The notes under the pieces are model-generated. The model made no database searches. It saw only the letters and a list, made by a program, of their open reading frames with translations, and had not been told where the DNA came from. Of a stretch of DNA of 64,000 nucleotides, positions 15,640 through 25,869 are shown in pieces; position 1 is the first letter of the stretch; every line of letters begins with the position of its first letter. Source of the stretch: an uncultured Rhizobiaceae group bacterium (lineage in GTDB: Bacteria; Pseudomonadota; Alphaproteobacteria; Rhizobiales; Rhizobiaceae); contig CALHBJ010000010.1 in the NCBI GenBank assembly GCA_937930845.1, positions 62,001 through 126,000 on the forward strand. The letters run 5' to 3'. Both the position numbers and the translations under genes were made by a program.

Positions 15640-18102
15640 ATGAAATCTCACGCACAAGCAGTTGTTATCGGGGGCGGTGTTGTTGGCTGTTCCGTTTTGT
15701 ATCACCTCACCAAGGCAGGCTGGAAAGACGTTGTCCTGTTGGAGCGCGATGCCCTCACCTGCGGCTCAACCTGGCATGCCGCTGGCGGCTTCCATGCGCT
15801 TAACGGCGATCCCAATGTGGCCAAGTTGCAGGATTACACGGTCAAACTTTATCAGGAGCTTGAAGAAGTGTCTGGCGAGACCTGTGGCCTTCATTTGACC
15901 GGCGGGCTGGCGCTTGCAGACACGCCGGAGCGTCTGGAATGGCTAAAAATGAGCCACGCGCGGGGCAAATATCTTGGCATGGAAACCGAAATGATTTCCA
16001 TGAAAGAGGCCAAGGATATTTTCCCGCTGATGGATGAGAAATATTTTGTCGGCGCCATGTGGGATCCCATCGAAGGCCATCTCGACCCCTATGGAACCAC
16101 CAACGCCTATGCAAAGGCGGCACGCATCGGTGGCGCGGAAATTGAACTGAAATGCAAGGTCGAAGACCTGCAATGGGATGCTGCAAAAAATGTCTGGGTA
16201 ATCACAACATCAAAAGGCACCATGACCGCCGAACACGTGGTCAATGCAGGTGGCCTGTGGGCCCGTGAAGTTGGGCGCATGGTCGGTGTGGAATTGCCCG
16301 TTCTTGCCATGGAACATCACTATCTGCTCACCGAAGGCATTCCCGAAGTCGCCCAGGTGAACAAAGACACCGGCAAGGAAGTTGTCCATGTGATCGATTT
16401 CGAAGCGGAAGTTTATACCCGCCAGGAACGCGATGGCATGTTGCTGGGCACCTATGAGCGGGCAGCGACGCCCTGGTCGCCCAAGGACACGCCGTGGGAT
16501 TTTGCACAGGAATTGCTGGAACCCAATCTCGACCGTATCGCCCCCTCGCTGGAAGTCGCCTTCAAGCACTTCCCCTGCTTTGCCAATGCGGGCATTCGCC
16601 GTGTGGTCAACGGCCCATTCACCTTTGCCCCGGACGGCAATCCCCTGGTTGGCCCCGTTAAGGGCATTCCAAATTTCTGGTCGGCATGTGCCGTCATGGC
16701 GGGTTTTTCCCAGGGCGGTGGCGTTGGTCTTGTCCTGTCTGAATGGATGGTCAATGGCGATCCGGGCCATGATATCTGGGGCATGGATGTGGCCCGCTTT
16801 GGCCCCCACATTACCCGCGACTATACCAACGCAAAAGTGCGCGAGAACTACTCTCGCCGCTTCCGCATTCGCTTCCCCAATGAAGAGCTTCCTGCGGGCA
16901 GACCGCACCAGACCACGCCGCTCTACGATATTCACGTGGCAAATGGCGCAGTCATGGGTGATTCCTGGGGGCTTGAGACGCCGCTCTGGTACGCACCAAA
17001 AGGCGTGAAAGCCGAGGACATATTCTCATTTCACCGGTCGAACGATTTTGAACATGTGAAGACAGAAGTTCTCAATTGCCGCACGAATGTTGGTGTGACT
17101 GAAATCTCCAACTTTGCAAAATATCAGATATCCGGCACCGGTGCGCGTGAATGGCTGTCCAACATCATGACCAATTTCATTCCGCGCGAGGGCCGGTTGG
17201 CACTCACCTCCATGACCAATGAAAATGGTAAAATCATCGGTGACTTTACGATTGCCTGCGCCGGAACGGACAGTTCAGGCGCGGAACGCTTCCAGATGTG
17301 GGGATCGAGCCAGGCACAAATCTATCACATGCGGTGGTTCGAGGCGCATCTACCCGATGATGGTTCTGTGACGCTCCAAAACATCGATTTGGGTTTGACC
17401 GGGCTTTCCATAGCCGGACCAAATGCGCAGAAAGTGCTGGCCAAACTCACTGACGAAGATGTTTCAAACGATGCCTTCAAATTTATGGATTACCGCGAGC
17501 AAACCATCGCCGCCGTGCCGGCCATGATTAACCGGATCTCCTATACCGGCGATCTGGGATATGAAATCTGGGTCAAGCCGGAATTCCTGCGCCGCCTCTA
17601 CAACGGCATTATGGAGGCGGGCGCCGAGTTTGAAATCAAGCCATTTGGCATGCGCGCCTTGCTGAACATGCGGCTGGAAAAACACTTCGGTACTTGGTTC
17701 CGGGAATTCCGCCCCATTTACACCCCCTTCGAAGCGGGTCTGGACCGCTTCGTCTCCAAGAAGAAAAATACATTTGTGGGCCGTGAGGGCGTTTTCGCCC
17801 ATGCGGAAAATCCACCATTGACCCGCATCTGCTTAAATGTGACCGGCGCTACCGATGCAGATTGCATTGGCGACGAGCCGATTTTGCTGGGCGATGAAGT
17901 TATCGGCTGGATCACGTCAGGGGGATATGGCCATTTCGTCGAGCAATCACTGGCCACAGGCTACATTCCAACCAACCGATTGGACGAAGCCCGTGATAAG
18001 GGATTGCAGGTCGAAATTATTGGCCAAATGTGCACGGCAACGATTCAAAGTGAGCCCCCCTTCGACCCCCAGGGCAAACGCATGCGTGGTGATTTTTCTT
18101 AA
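15640..18102 (+). CDS. FAD-dependent dimethylglycine/sarcosine dehydrogenase-like protein with GcvT domain (copy 1)
   Basis: An 820-residue protein with an N-terminal DAO-type FAD domain (AVVIGGGVVGCSVLYHLTKAG) and the GSTWHAAGGFH motif, whose His is the covalent FAD site in dimethylglycine and sarcosine dehydrogenases. An FAO-type middle domain and a C-terminal aminomethyltransferase domain (GPNAQKVLAKLTDEDV, SYTGDLGYEIWV, GGYGHFVEQSLATGYIP) follow. It should oxidise a secondary or tertiary N-methyl amine and pass the one-carbon unit to tetrahydrofolate. It is directly behind MttB 1, so it may take the demethylated product of that enzyme (inference). The ATG at 15640 has GGAAAGAAC ahead; an in-frame start at 15613 is weaker. 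Confidence 0.9.
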   Translation: MKSHAQAVVIGGGVVGCSVLYHLTKAGWKDVVLLERDALTCGSTWHAAGGFHALNGDPNVAKLQDYTVKLYQELEEVSGETCGLHLTGGLALADTPERLEWLKMSHARGKYLGMETEMISMKEAKDIFPLMDEKYFVGAMWDPIEGHLDPYGTTNAYAKAARIGGAEIELKCKVEDLQWDAAKNVWVITTSKGTMTAEHVVNAGGLWAREVGRMVGVELPVLAMEHHYLLTEGIPEVAQVNKDTGKEVVHVIDFEAEVYTRQERDGMLLGTYERAATPWSPKDTPWDFAQELLEPNLDRIAPSLEVAFKHFPCFANAGIRRVVNGPFTFAPDGNPLVGPVKGIPNFWSACAVMAGFSQGGGVGLVLSEWMVNGDPGHDIWGMDVARFGPHITRDYTNAKVRENYSRRFRIRFPNEELPAGRPHQTTPLYDIHVANGAVMGDSWGLETPLWYAPKGVKAEDIFSFHRSNDFEHVKTEVLNCRTNVGVTEISNFAKYQISGTGAREWLSNIMTNFIPREGRLALTSMTNENGKIIGDFTIACAGTDSSGAERFQMWGSSQAQIYHMRWFEAHLPDDGSVTLQNIDLGLTGLSIAGPNAQKVLAKLTDEDVSNDAFKFMDYREQTIAAVPAMINRISYTGDLGYEIWVKPEFLRRLYNGIMEAGAEFEIKPFGMRALLNMRLEKHFGTWFREFRPIYTPFEAGLDRFVSKKKNTFVGREGVFAHAENPPLTRICLNVTGATDADCIGDEPILLGDEVIGWITSGGYGHFVEQSLATGYIPTNRLDEARDKGLQVEIIGQMCTATIQSEPPFDPQGKRMRGDFS

Positions 18103-18125
18103 ACCAGCGAACGGGACAAGCGATT

Positions 18126-18150
18126 AACGGGCCAATATGATTGGCCCGTT
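18126..18150 (+). terminator. Hairpin terminator after MttB 1-flavoprotein unit
   Basis: Perfect 10-base stem AACGGGCCAA/TTGGCCCGTT with a TATGA loop, 24 bases after the flavoprotein stop. The U-tract is weak (TTTC). A second imperfect inverted repeat at 18181-18209 may serve the converging desaturase gene. Confidence 0.7.
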
Positions 18151-18230
18151 TCAGATGTTAAACAATCGATCTGGACTGCGGGCGGAACCCTCACGCATGT
18201 GGGTTCGCCAAACGATCACTTCGCGTAACG

Positions 18231-19247
18231 TCAGGCAGCTTTTGCCTGACCGGCGGCAAAGAAACGTGCATTGTCGCGGAAAGACACAAGCCGCTTGCGC
18301 TCTTCGTCCCACAGTGTCAACGGGATGCATTTAATGCTTTCCCACAACGTCAACCGGCCAATTTCTTTCAGTTCCGGATAGTCCTTCACCACCCGCGGCA
18401 ACACGTGGAACGGTATCTGGCTGGATATGTGATGCACATGGTGGATGCCAATATTGCCCGTAAGCCACATCAGTGGCTGCGGCAGATCATAGAAGGAACT
18501 GCCGTGGAGTGCGGCGTGTTCACGCTCCCAGTCACCGCCGTATTCCCAGTGGGTTTCATCAAACTGGTGTTGCACATAAAACAGCCAAACGCCCGTCGTT
18601 GCGGCAAGAATCGTCAACGGCAACTGGATCATCAAATAGGCCTTCCAGCCGATCAGCCACATCATCAGCAGGGAGAACACCACGATACCGATATTTGTGG
18701 ATTGCGTGCTCAACACAGGCATCAGGCTCTTGGCCCGTCCGGTATGCCAGCGCTGGCGCAACAAAAACTGATAGGCCGGGCCAATGATGAACAACACGAC
18801 CGGCTGGCGGTAAATCCAGTATCGCAACTGCTTGTTGCGCGGTAACGCATTATATTCCGCCACAGTCAGCGTATCGATGTCGCCAAAGCCGCGCCTGTCT
18901 AGATTGCCAGAGCCAGCATGGTGCAGGGCGTGTTCGCGACGCCAGTCGTCATAGGGTGTGAATGTCATCACGCCAATCACCCGCCCAAGCCAGTCATTGG
19001 CCTGTTTGCTGGTGAAAAATGCGCCGTGGCCGCAATCATGTTGGATCGCAAAAAGGCGCACCAACATGGCCGCACCGGGCAATGCCAGCAACAAAGTCAG
19101 CCAATAGCCGATGGAAAGTGCCCACCACATGGCCGCATACAATGCGATGAACGGAACAAGTGTGACAACAAGTTCAAGGATCGCCCGCCCATTACTCGCA
19201 GACTTATAAGCCGCCAAACGGCGGCTCCACAATTTCTCATCTATCAC
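18231..19247 (-). CDS. Fatty acid desaturase-like membrane di-iron enzyme
   Basis: 338 residues with several transmembrane helices and the three histidine boxes of membrane desaturases: HDCGHGAFF, EHALHHAGSGN and HHVHHISSQIP. The box spacing fits omega-6/delta-12-type acyl-lipid desaturases; carotenoid or other hydrocarbon hydroxylases with the same boxes cannot be excluded. It stands alone, converging with the flavoprotein gene and following a gap of 146 bases from gcvP on the same strand. Confidence 0.88.
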   Translation of the reverse strand: MIDEKLWSRRLAAYKSASNGRAILELVVTLVPFIALYAAMWWALSIGYWLTLLLALPGAAMLVRLFAIQHDCGHGAFFTSKQANDWLGRVIGVMTFTPYDDWRREHALHHAGSGNLDRRGFGDIDTLTVAEYNALPRNKQLRYWIYRQPVVLFIIGPAYQFLLRQRWHTGRAKSLMPVLSTQSTNIGIVVFSLLMMWLIGWKAYLMIQLPLTILAATTGVWLFYVQHQFDETHWEYGGDWEREHAALHGSSFYDLPQPLMWLTGNIGIHHVHHISSQIPFHVLPRVVKDYPELKEIGRLTLWESIKCIPLTLWDEERKRLVSFRDNARFFAAGQAKAA

Positions 19248-19393
19248 TGAAACCCAGCTCCCTTAGGCACCCAAACGAAACAACGGTCGAATCAACCGGC
19301 GATTTCTGTTTGTTGAATAGCACGTGGCCGCGTTTCACCAATGACTTAAATGTGGGCAAAGCAGCGCATGCGGCTCTATCCCAACCCGACCTT

Positions 19394-22186
19394 CTACCCC
19401 ACAGCCAGTTCTTCGATTGGGGGACACGTGCAGATCAAATGCCTGTCCCCGTGCAAATTGTCCACCCTGCTGACAGGAGCCCAGAATTTCGAAGCGATAT
19501 CGACGCCTTTTGGATAGGCCGCCAGACTGCGCGGATAGGGGTGAGACCAGGCATCGCCAGTCAGTTCCTGGGCCGTGTGGGGGGCATTGCACAACGGATT
19601 ATCGTCGCGCGGCCATTCCCCTTTTTCCACCCGGCTTGCTTCGCTGGCAATTTCCAGCATCGCGTCGATGAAACGGTCAACTTCCGCAAGCGGTTCCGAC
19701 TCCGTGGGTTCCACCATCAGCGTTCCCGCCACAGGCCAGGACATCGTTGGCGCGTGGAAGCCATAATCAATCAACCGTTTCGCCACATCGTCCACCGTGA
19801 TACCGGCACTGTCTTTCAGCACCCGCACATCAACAATACACTCGTGGGCGCACAGTCCATTGCTGCCCTTGAACAATATGGGGAACGCCCCGCTCAAACG
19901 CTTCGCGATATAGTTGGCGCTCAATATGGCCACCTCGCTGGCGTGCCGCAAACCGTCTGCGCCCAACATACGGATATACATCCACGAGATCGGCAAAATA
20001 GAAGCCGACCCCAAGGGCGCGGCCGAAACTGCCCCTTCACTGCCCTGCGCCACATGTCCGGGCAAAAACGGCACAAGATGGGCTGCAACCCCAATCGGCC
20101 CAATGCCCGGACCACCGCCGCCATGGGGAATGCAAAACGTCTTGTGCAGATTCATATGGCACACATCAGCGCCAATATCGCCAGGCCTTGCCAGCCCGAC
20201 CATGGCATTGAGATTGGCCCCATCGAGATAAACCTGACCGCCATGGTCATGCACAATCTGGCAAATTTCTTTCACGCCCGGCTCAAACACCCCATGCGTT
20301 GATGGATAAGTGATCATCAAAGCGGCGAGATTGTCGCTGTATTTCTCCGCTTTCTGGCGCAAATCTTCCACCGACACATCGCCATTGTCCGTGCATTTCA
20401 CCACCACAACGTCATATCCGGCCATCTGAGCCGACGCGGGGTTTGTGCCATGGGCTGATGAGGGAATAAGACAGATATTGCGATTCGCCTGCCCGCGGCT
20501 GTTGTGATAGCCGCGAATGGCCAGAAGACCGGCATATTCGCCCTGGCTGCCCGCATTGGGCTGCAGGGAGACCTTGGCAAAACCGGTAATTTCCGACAGC
20601 CAGACATCCAGATCATCAGCGATCGCCGCATATCCCAGCCGGTGCCCTTCCGGTGCAAAGGGGTGAATATTGCCCGTCACTTCCCAGGATACCGGCATCA
20701 TTTCAGCAGCCGCATTGAGCTTCATTGTGCAGGAGCCGAGCGGGATCATCGCCCGGTCAAGCGCCAGATCCTTATCCATCAACCGCCGCAGATAGCGCAT
20801 CATCTCGGTTTCGCTGCGGCAGGAATGGAATACTTCCTGGGTGAGAAACGTATCAAACGACCGGGTTTTCGGCAGCCGATCTCCAGCTTCTTCAACAACG
20901 GGCACATCAAATATGGTGCACAGGCTCTTTAAATCGGTTTCATTGCTGGTCTCGTCAAAAGCCACCGAAATCGTGTCTTCGTCCACCACACGCAACAAAA
21001 GGCCCCAGCCCAATGCTTCATCGGCAAGGGCACCGGCCCGGCCCGGCTCACGCACGGTCACGGTGTCAAACAGATGTGCTGCCACCGGATAACCATTGCC
21101 TGAAAGCGATTCAGCAAAGCGAGCGGCAAAACTGTGCACCCGTTCTGCAATGGCACGCAAACCTTGCGGCCCATGCCACACCGCGTAGGCTGCTGCCATA
21201 TTGGCCAGCAAAGCCTGGGCTGTGCAAATGTTGGAAGTCGCCTTGTCCCGGCGAATATGTTGTTCGCGTGTCTGCAAGGCCAGACGGAAGGCCGGGCGAC
21301 CATGGGCGTCAATGGATTGGCCCACCAAGCGACCCGGAATCAAACGGGTTAAAACCGTTTCGGCTGCAATATAGGCCGCGTGCGGGCCACCATTGCCCAT
21401 GGGCACACCAAACCGCTGCATGGAACCCACACAAATATCTGCACCCCAACTGGCAGGCGGTGCCATCATCACCAGCGAAAGCGGATCAGCCACCACGATC
21501 ACCAACGCATTCACCGCCTTGGCCGCCGATACCACACTGCTGACATCATCAATGACGCCGAACGTATCCGGCATTTGGATAATCACACCGGCAACATTTT
21601 CGTCCACGGCGTTCTCGTCAATATCAAAACCCACCGTATCGCCGCGCGTTTCCAGCAGATCGCGGCTTTGTGGGTGCAATGAATTGGCCAATACGATGCG
21701 CTGGCGCTTGCGGTTGTGATGGCGAAACGCCATGCCTGCGGCCTCGGCAACGGCGGTTCCTTCATCCAGCAGTGACGCATTGGCCACCGGCAGTCCGGTA
21801 AGTTCAGAAACCAATGTCTGGAAATGAAACAGCATTTCCAGACGGCCCTGGGAAATCTCCGGCTGATAAGGCGTATAGGATGTATACCAGCCAGGATTTT
21901 CCAACAGGTTGCGTTGAATGACAGGGGGCACATGTGTGCCGTGATAGCCCTGCCCGATGAACGATTTTGCAACGGTATTGCGACCCAGTTTCTCCGCAAT
22001 CTCTTCGAGCGCCGCTTCTTCGCTCACACCTGAAGGCAAATCGAGATCGCCGGTCATGCGAATGGTATCTGGCACGGTTTGCGCGATCAGCGCCGCCATC
22101 GATGTCATATCAAGCGTGTTCAACATGTGGCGCTGATCGGCTTCATCAGGTCCGATATGTCGGAAAAGAAATGGAGACTGGGTCAT
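19394..22186 (-). CDS. gcvP: Glycine dehydrogenase (decarboxylating), P-protein
   Basis: Full-length single-chain P-protein of 930 residues, the PLP enzyme that decarboxylates glycine and loads aminomethyl onto lipoyl-GcvH. It shows [17 protein letters not shown] at the start, [50 protein letters not shown] and the PLP lysine in [19 protein letters not shown]. Third in gcvT-gcvH-gcvP, 5 bases after gcvH, under the tandem glycine riboswitch. In this setting it can consume glycine formed from betaine breakdown. Confidence 0.98.
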   Translation of the reverse strand: MTQSPFLFRHIGPDEADQRHMLNTLDMTSMAALIAQTVPDTIRMTGDLDLPSGVSEEAALEEIAEKLGRNTVAKSFIGQGYHGTHVPPVIQRNLLENPGWYTSYTPYQPEISQGRLEMLFHFQTLVSELTGLPVANASLLDEGTAVAEAAGMAFRHHNRKRQRIVLANSLHPQSRDLLETRGDTVGFDIDENAVDENVAGVIIQMPDTFGVIDDVSSVVSAAKAVNALVIVVADPLSLVMMAPPASWGADICVGSMQRFGVPMGNGGPHAAYIAAETVLTRLIPGRLVGQSIDAHGRPAFRLALQTREQHIRRDKATSNICTAQALLANMAAAYAVWHGPQGLRAIAERVHSFAARFAESLSGNGYPVAAHLFDTVTVREPGRAGALADEALGWGLLLRVVDEDTISVAFDETSNETDLKSLCTIFDVPVVEEAGDRLPKTRSFDTFLTQEVFHSCRSETEMMRYLRRLMDKDLALDRAMIPLGSCTMKLNAAAEMMPVSWEVTGNIHPFAPEGHRLGYAAIADDLDVWLSEITGFAKVSLQPNAGSQGEYAGLLAIRGYHNSRGQANRNICLIPSSAHGTNPASAQMAGYDVVVVKCTDNGDVSVEDLRQKAEKYSDNLAALMITYPSTHGVFEPGVKEICQIVHDHGGQVYLDGANLNAMVGLARPGDIGADVCHMNLHKTFCIPHGGGGPGIGPIGVAAHLVPFLPGHVAQGSEGAVSAAPLGSASILPISWMYIRMLGADGLRHASEVAILSANYIAKRLSGAFPILFKGSNGLCAHECIVDVRVLKDSAGITVDDVAKRLIDYGFHAPTMSWPVAGTLMVEPTESEPLAEVDRFIDAMLEIASEASRVEKGEWPRDDNPLCNAPHTAQELTGDAWSHPYPRSLAAYPKGVDIASKFWAPVSRVDNLHGDRHLICTCPPIEELAVG

Positions 22187-22191
22187 ATCGA

Positions 22192-22560
22192 TTACCCCAC
22201 CAACTTGGCATAGCCGTCTGCATCGAGAAGGCTTTCAAGTTCAGACGCATCACTCAATTGCAGCTTGTAGAGCCACCCATCGGTTTCAGCACCGGCATTT
22301 ACAATGGCTGCATCGCCCGAAAGCGCCTCGTTAACTTCCAACACTTTGCCCGATGCCGGGGCATAAACGTCTGATGCTGCTTTGACCGATTCAACGACCG
22401 CCGCATCATCGCCTTGCGACAGTTCGGTTCCAACGTCTGGCAGATCGACAAACACCAGGTCGCCCAATTGTTCCTGGGCGTGATTGGTGATGCCCACAGT
22501 GGCCACATCGCCTTCGACTTTCAGCCACTCGTGCTCGTCGGTGAAGTAAGTTTTGCTCAT
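22192..22560 (-). CDS. gcvH: Glycine cleavage system H protein
   Basis: 122-residue lipoyl carrier, with [21 protein letters not shown] and the lipoylation site [12 protein letters not shown] (Lys60). It shuttles the aminomethyl group between GcvP and GcvT. The ATG at 22560 follows a GGGAG-type site; the frame is open further upstream into gcvT but with non-family sequence. Gap of 28 bases to gcvT. Confidence 0.98.
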   Translation of the reverse strand: MSKTYFTDEHEWLKVEGDVATVGITNHAQEQLGDLVFVDLPDVGTELSQGDDAAVVESVKAASDVYAPASGKVLEVNEALSGDAAIVNAGAETDGWLYKLQLSDASELESLLDADGYAKLVG

Positions 22561-22588
22561 GATCAGCTCCCGTTTTTTGTTCGTAAAT

Positions 22589-23713
22589 TCAGCGTTTGTA
22601 TGAATGGGGATGGAAAGGCAGTTTGGTCCGTTCCATGGCGATGTGCTTGCCCCGCACATCGGCGAAAATTGGTGCGTCGGCAGCGGTCACATCCACCAGG
22701 CCCAGGGCAATCGGCCCATCGACAGAAGGTCCAAACCCACCGGATGTGACACTGCCAATTGTGTTGCCTTCGCCATCAACCAGCGTTGCCCCACCGCGCA
22801 CGGGGCGTCCGTCCGGCTTGAGCCCAACGCGCATGCGTTTGCGACCGCCAGCAATTTCAGCCGCCAGCGCATGGGCACCGACAAACGGACCGCCTTCGCG
22901 CAAATCCTTGGGCACAGCCCAGATCAACCCCGCTTCGGTCGGCTTGATATCTTCGGATAAATCCTGGCCATAGAGCGGCAATCCGGCCTCCAGGCGCAGG
23001 GAATCCCTGGCACCAAGGCCAATCCAGGCCACCCGTTCATCGGCCAGCAATGCGGTTGCAAACTCGGCGCATTCTTCAACCGGCATGGCAATTTCAAAGC
23101 CATCTTCGCCGGTGTAGCCACTGCGCGACACGCTCCAACTGCCCTTCGGTTCTTCTGCTTGTAGGAACGCCATGTCGGCCACATCAAAATGCGTCGCCAA
23201 AACACGTTCCGCGTCCGGGCCCTGAAGAGCGAGAAACCCCCGCGGCACCTGGGTCACAAGGGCATCAAATGCAGTGCCCACAGAAGCAATATGTTCAAAG
23301 TCTTTTTCAGCACAGCCCGCATTGGCGACAATCAGAAACCGGTTTTCGCCCAGACGTGTAACAATCAGGTCATCGATAATGCCCGCCGTTTCGTTGAGCA
23401 TGAACGTATATCGACCAACCCCAACCGCCTGTTGCCCCGCATGATAGGGGCACAACCGGGACACCAGATCCACAGCCCCCGCCCCTTCAATCATGATGTG
23501 GCACATGTGGGAAATATCAAACAGGCCCGCATGGGCGCGCGTGTGGCGGTGTTCGCCCATCACCCCAAGCGGATAAAACAGCGGCATGGCATAGCCTGCA
23601 AATCCACCCATTTTAGCACCGGCATCAAGATGCAACTGGTGCAGGGGCGTTTGCGAAAACTGGCTTTCAGATGGATCGTCAGACAAAACTGGTCTCCGGG
23701 CAAAAGGTATCAT
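22589..23713 (-). CDS. gcvT: Glycine cleavage system aminomethyltransferase (T-protein)
   Basis: 374 residues. It transfers the one-carbon unit from aminomethyl-GcvH to tetrahydrofolate, releasing ammonia. Family blocks are [67 protein letters not shown] and [15 protein letters not shown]. First gene of gcvTHP and directly downstream of the tandem glycine riboswitch. Confidence 0.97.
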   Translation of the reverse strand: MIPFARRPVLSDDPSESQFSQTPLHQLHLDAGAKMGGFAGYAMPLFYPLGVMGEHRHTRAHAGLFDISHMCHIMIEGAGAVDLVSRLCPYHAGQQAVGVGRYTFMLNETAGIIDDLIVTRLGENRFLIVANAGCAEKDFEHIASVGTAFDALVTQVPRGFLALQGPDAERVLATHFDVADMAFLQAEEPKGSWSVSRSGYTGEDGFEIAMPVEECAEFATALLADERVAWIGLGARDSLRLEAGLPLYGQDLSEDIKPTEAGLIWAVPKDLREGGPFVGAHALAAEIAGGRKRMRVGLKPDGRPVRGGATLVDGEGNTIGSVTSGGFGPSVDGPIALGLVDVTAADAPIFADVRGKHIAMERTKLPFHPHSYKR

Positions 23714-23737
23714 TGCCAGAACATCCTGGCGATGACC

Positions 23738-23930
23738 CCTCTGTCTTTGGCCTGAGAGACTCGCTCACGCGCCGCCCCAAGGAGGCATTCCCGTGAACTT
23801 ACACCTTCGGCGCGGACCTGCCGGTCCGACTTTCCAGAGTGCATTCCATCAGCGGTCCTTTTGCCTGAGAGATTATGGGTGTTTTCACCTTCGGCGGCAG
23901 TTCATTTTGAACCACGCTCTCCCGCTGACG
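23738..23930 (-). promoter_or_regulatory. Tandem glycine riboswitch
   Basis: On the minus strand two glycine aptamers lie in a row. The first begins CGGGAGAGCG and contains CCGCCGAAGGTGAAAACACCC and AATCTCTCAGGCAAAAGGACCG. The second contains GCGCCGAAGGTGTAAG and GTCTCTCAGGCCAAAGACAGAG. The double GCCGAAGG ... CTCTCAGGC pattern is diagnostic. It ends about 25 bases before gcvT and in this class glycine normally switches the glycine cleavage operon on. The remaining 217 bases to dddP show no gene. Confidence 0.97.
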
Positions 23931-24147
23931 GCCCAGCTTGCGCCAGACTGCGCGGTGACGCTAACCGAGCAAGAGGCGGCTGTCACCCCCAAAAAAATGC
24001 CATTGCCCGCCTGTGCCCAGGTTCAGGCAAGCTGGCAAAAATTTTTTTACCCATGGCGCATTTTCGACAGCGCCCCAAAAGCAACGAACCGAAACTGAGA
24101 TTCGACAATTTCGCTGGGAAAGCTTGGTTGGGGAGATACTGGATCAA

Positions 24148-25524
24148 ATGAACATTCACACTCCATTTGGCCGCCACAAGCGCAAGATCGCGCCCTTTGC
24201 TGTGCCTGAACATCCCGGCAATGATGCAGGTTTTGAAGCACTGGAAAGCTATGCCCGCGCCAAGGCTGCGGCCATGAATCAACATCTCATCGGTTATGGC
24301 GAACTTGCTGAAAAAGAATGGGAAAATGCAGGCATCCCTGCCCCCGACCTGGACGCAATGCGCCGCTACAGGCTGGACCGCATTCGCAATGAATTACGCA
24401 AGCGCGATCTGGCAGGCATTCACCTTTATGACCCGCTCAACATTCGCTACGCCACCGACAGCACCAACATGCAATTGTGGACGACACACAATCCGGCCCG
24501 GTGCGCTTTCATCGCCACGGATGGTCCGGTCATCCTGTTTGAATTTCACAATTGCGAACATCTGTCCGACCATTCAGGGGTTGTGGATGAAGTTCGTGGC
24601 TGCACGGCGTGGTTCTATTTCGAAGGCGGAAACCGCAGTTTCGAATTTGCTGAAAACTGGGCGAATGACATCGCCGCCCTGTTGCGCGAACATGGCGGCG
24701 GCAACATGCGCTGCGCCTTCGATCAGGTGGACAGCCACGGAATTCCTTATCTGCAACGCGCCGGCGTTGACGTGATCTATGGCGAAGAAGTTATGGAAGA
24801 GGCCCGCAAGGTCAAATCTCCAGACGAACTGATTTGCATGAAACGCGCCATCATTTCTTGCGAAGCGGCCATGGCTGAAATGGAAAAGGCCCTGGTTCCC
24901 GGCATGAGCGAAAATGACCTCTGGGCCGTACTTCACGCGGAGAATATCCGCCGGGGCGGCGAATGGATCGAAACACGCCTGCTCGCATCAGGTCCGCGCA
25001 CCAATCCGTGGTTCCAGGAATCCTCGTCCCGAATTATCGAAGCCGGTGACATCGTTTCATTCGACACCGATCTGATTGGCCCCTATGGATTTTGCTGCGA
25101 CATTTCCCGCGCATGGCTTGCAGGCGATGGCCCCGCCACGGATGAACAGCGCAGTCTCTATCAATTGTCGGTGGAGCAGATGGAAGCCAATGAAGCAATT
25201 TTGCGGCCCGGCATCTCGTTCAAAGAATTGTCGACGACCGCCCGGCAATTGCCCCCGGACTGCATGCCCACGCGCTACGGCGTTTTGTATCATGGTGTGG
25301 GGCTTTGTGATGAATACCCATCAATCCGCTATGCGGTCGACTACGAACATCACGGCTATGATGGCGAACTGGAACCGGGAATGTGCATCTGCACTGAAAG
25401 CTATGTGGGTCGCCATGGCGGCCATGAAGGCATCAAACTTGAAGACCAATATGTCATCACGGAAACTGGCTATGAAAAGCTCTCCAGCTACCCCTATGAC
25501 GACCGGCTGATGGGCCGCGCCTGA
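24148..25524 (+). CDS. dddP: DddP-type DMSP lyase (M24 peptidase fold)
   Basis: 458 residues of the creatinase/M24 fold. DddP cleaves dimethylsulfoniopropionate to acrylate and dimethyl sulfide. The metal and catalytic residues known for DddP appear with the same spacing: FDTD (D306, D308), D318 in FCCDIS, H382 and the catalytic D388 in HGVGLCDEYP, E417 in CTESYVG and E432 in IKLEDQ. SGPRTNPWFQESSSRII is also characteristic. In ordinary prolidases the HGVG segment lacks the DEYP continuation. The ATG at 24148 gives the usual family length; an upstream in-frame ATG (24013) adds 45 residues without homology. The gene stands alone between the glycine riboswitch and the BHMT-like gene. A related non-DMSP M24 enzyme is the main alternative. 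Confidence 0.82.
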   Translation: MNIHTPFGRHKRKIAPFAVPEHPGNDAGFEALESYARAKAAAMNQHLIGYGELAEKEWENAGIPAPDLDAMRRYRLDRIRNELRKRDLAGIHLYDPLNIRYATDSTNMQLWTTHNPARCAFIATDGPVILFEFHNCEHLSDHSGVVDEVRGCTAWFYFEGGNRSFEFAENWANDIAALLREHGGGNMRCAFDQVDSHGIPYLQRAGVDVIYGEEVMEEARKVKSPDELICMKRAIISCEAAMAEMEKALVPGMSENDLWAVLHAENIRRGGEWIETRLLASGPRTNPWFQESSSRIIEAGDIVSFDTDLIGPYGFCCDISRAWLAGDGPATDEQRSLYQLSVEQMEANEAILRPGISFKELSTTARQLPPDCMPTRYGVLYHGVGLCDEYPSIRYAVDYEHHGYDGELEPGMCICTESYVGRHGGHEGIKLEDQYVITETGYEKLSSYPYDDRLMGRA

Positions 25525-25869
25525 TAGTCTGAATTGCCAAGACTGTGGGATTGGCGGGGATTTTTCCAAATTATGGTTTCGCCGCGCGGTTGTCCTCCCG
25601 CCCGCGCGGCGCCTACCCAACCAGAAAACTGGCGAGCAGCCGGGGTGCTCCATAAAGCCACCGGAAACCCACGCTTTCGTGCCACGCTTTTTTTCTCCAG
25701 GCAAGTTACTGAACGTGCTTCAAAGCGCCTGAAAAGTCAGATTTGATCACATTTTCAGGTAAAAAGCGCGCGATGCCGGAAAAAATTTCGTCCTGCATAC
25801 CTATGCAAGGGTTGCTGGGAATAATGATACAGCATAAAGATATGCTTATATCGTAATTTCAGGTGTTTT
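25525..25869. other. Intergenic region with hairpins and candidate operator
   Basis: 345 bases without a gene. It holds a 9-base inverted repeat GCCGCGCGG (25581-25589)/CCGCGCGGC (25602-25610), possibly the dddP terminator although no U-tract follows. A second inverted repeat CCTGAAAA (25728-25735)/TTTTCAGG (25752-25759) encloses TGATCA. A met-type operator candidate lies at 25832-25851. Confidence 0.45.
25832..25851. promoter_or_regulatory. Candidate ArsR/SahR-like operator before BHMT-like gene
   Basis: GCATAAAG-ATAT-GCTTATAT, an imperfect dyad 18 bases before the start codon. The same architecture (8-base arms, 4-base spacer, core ATAAAG/CTT.ATAT) occurs before metF at 36145-36164. ArsR-family regulators of methionine genes such as SahR are known to bind ATATAAAG-type dyads; assignment here is inference. 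Confidence 0.35.

Noticed and set aside
19310-20302. Plus-strand frame of 330 codons opposite gcvP
   Set aside because: gcvP is full length with all catalytic motifs; no family match for the antisense frame.
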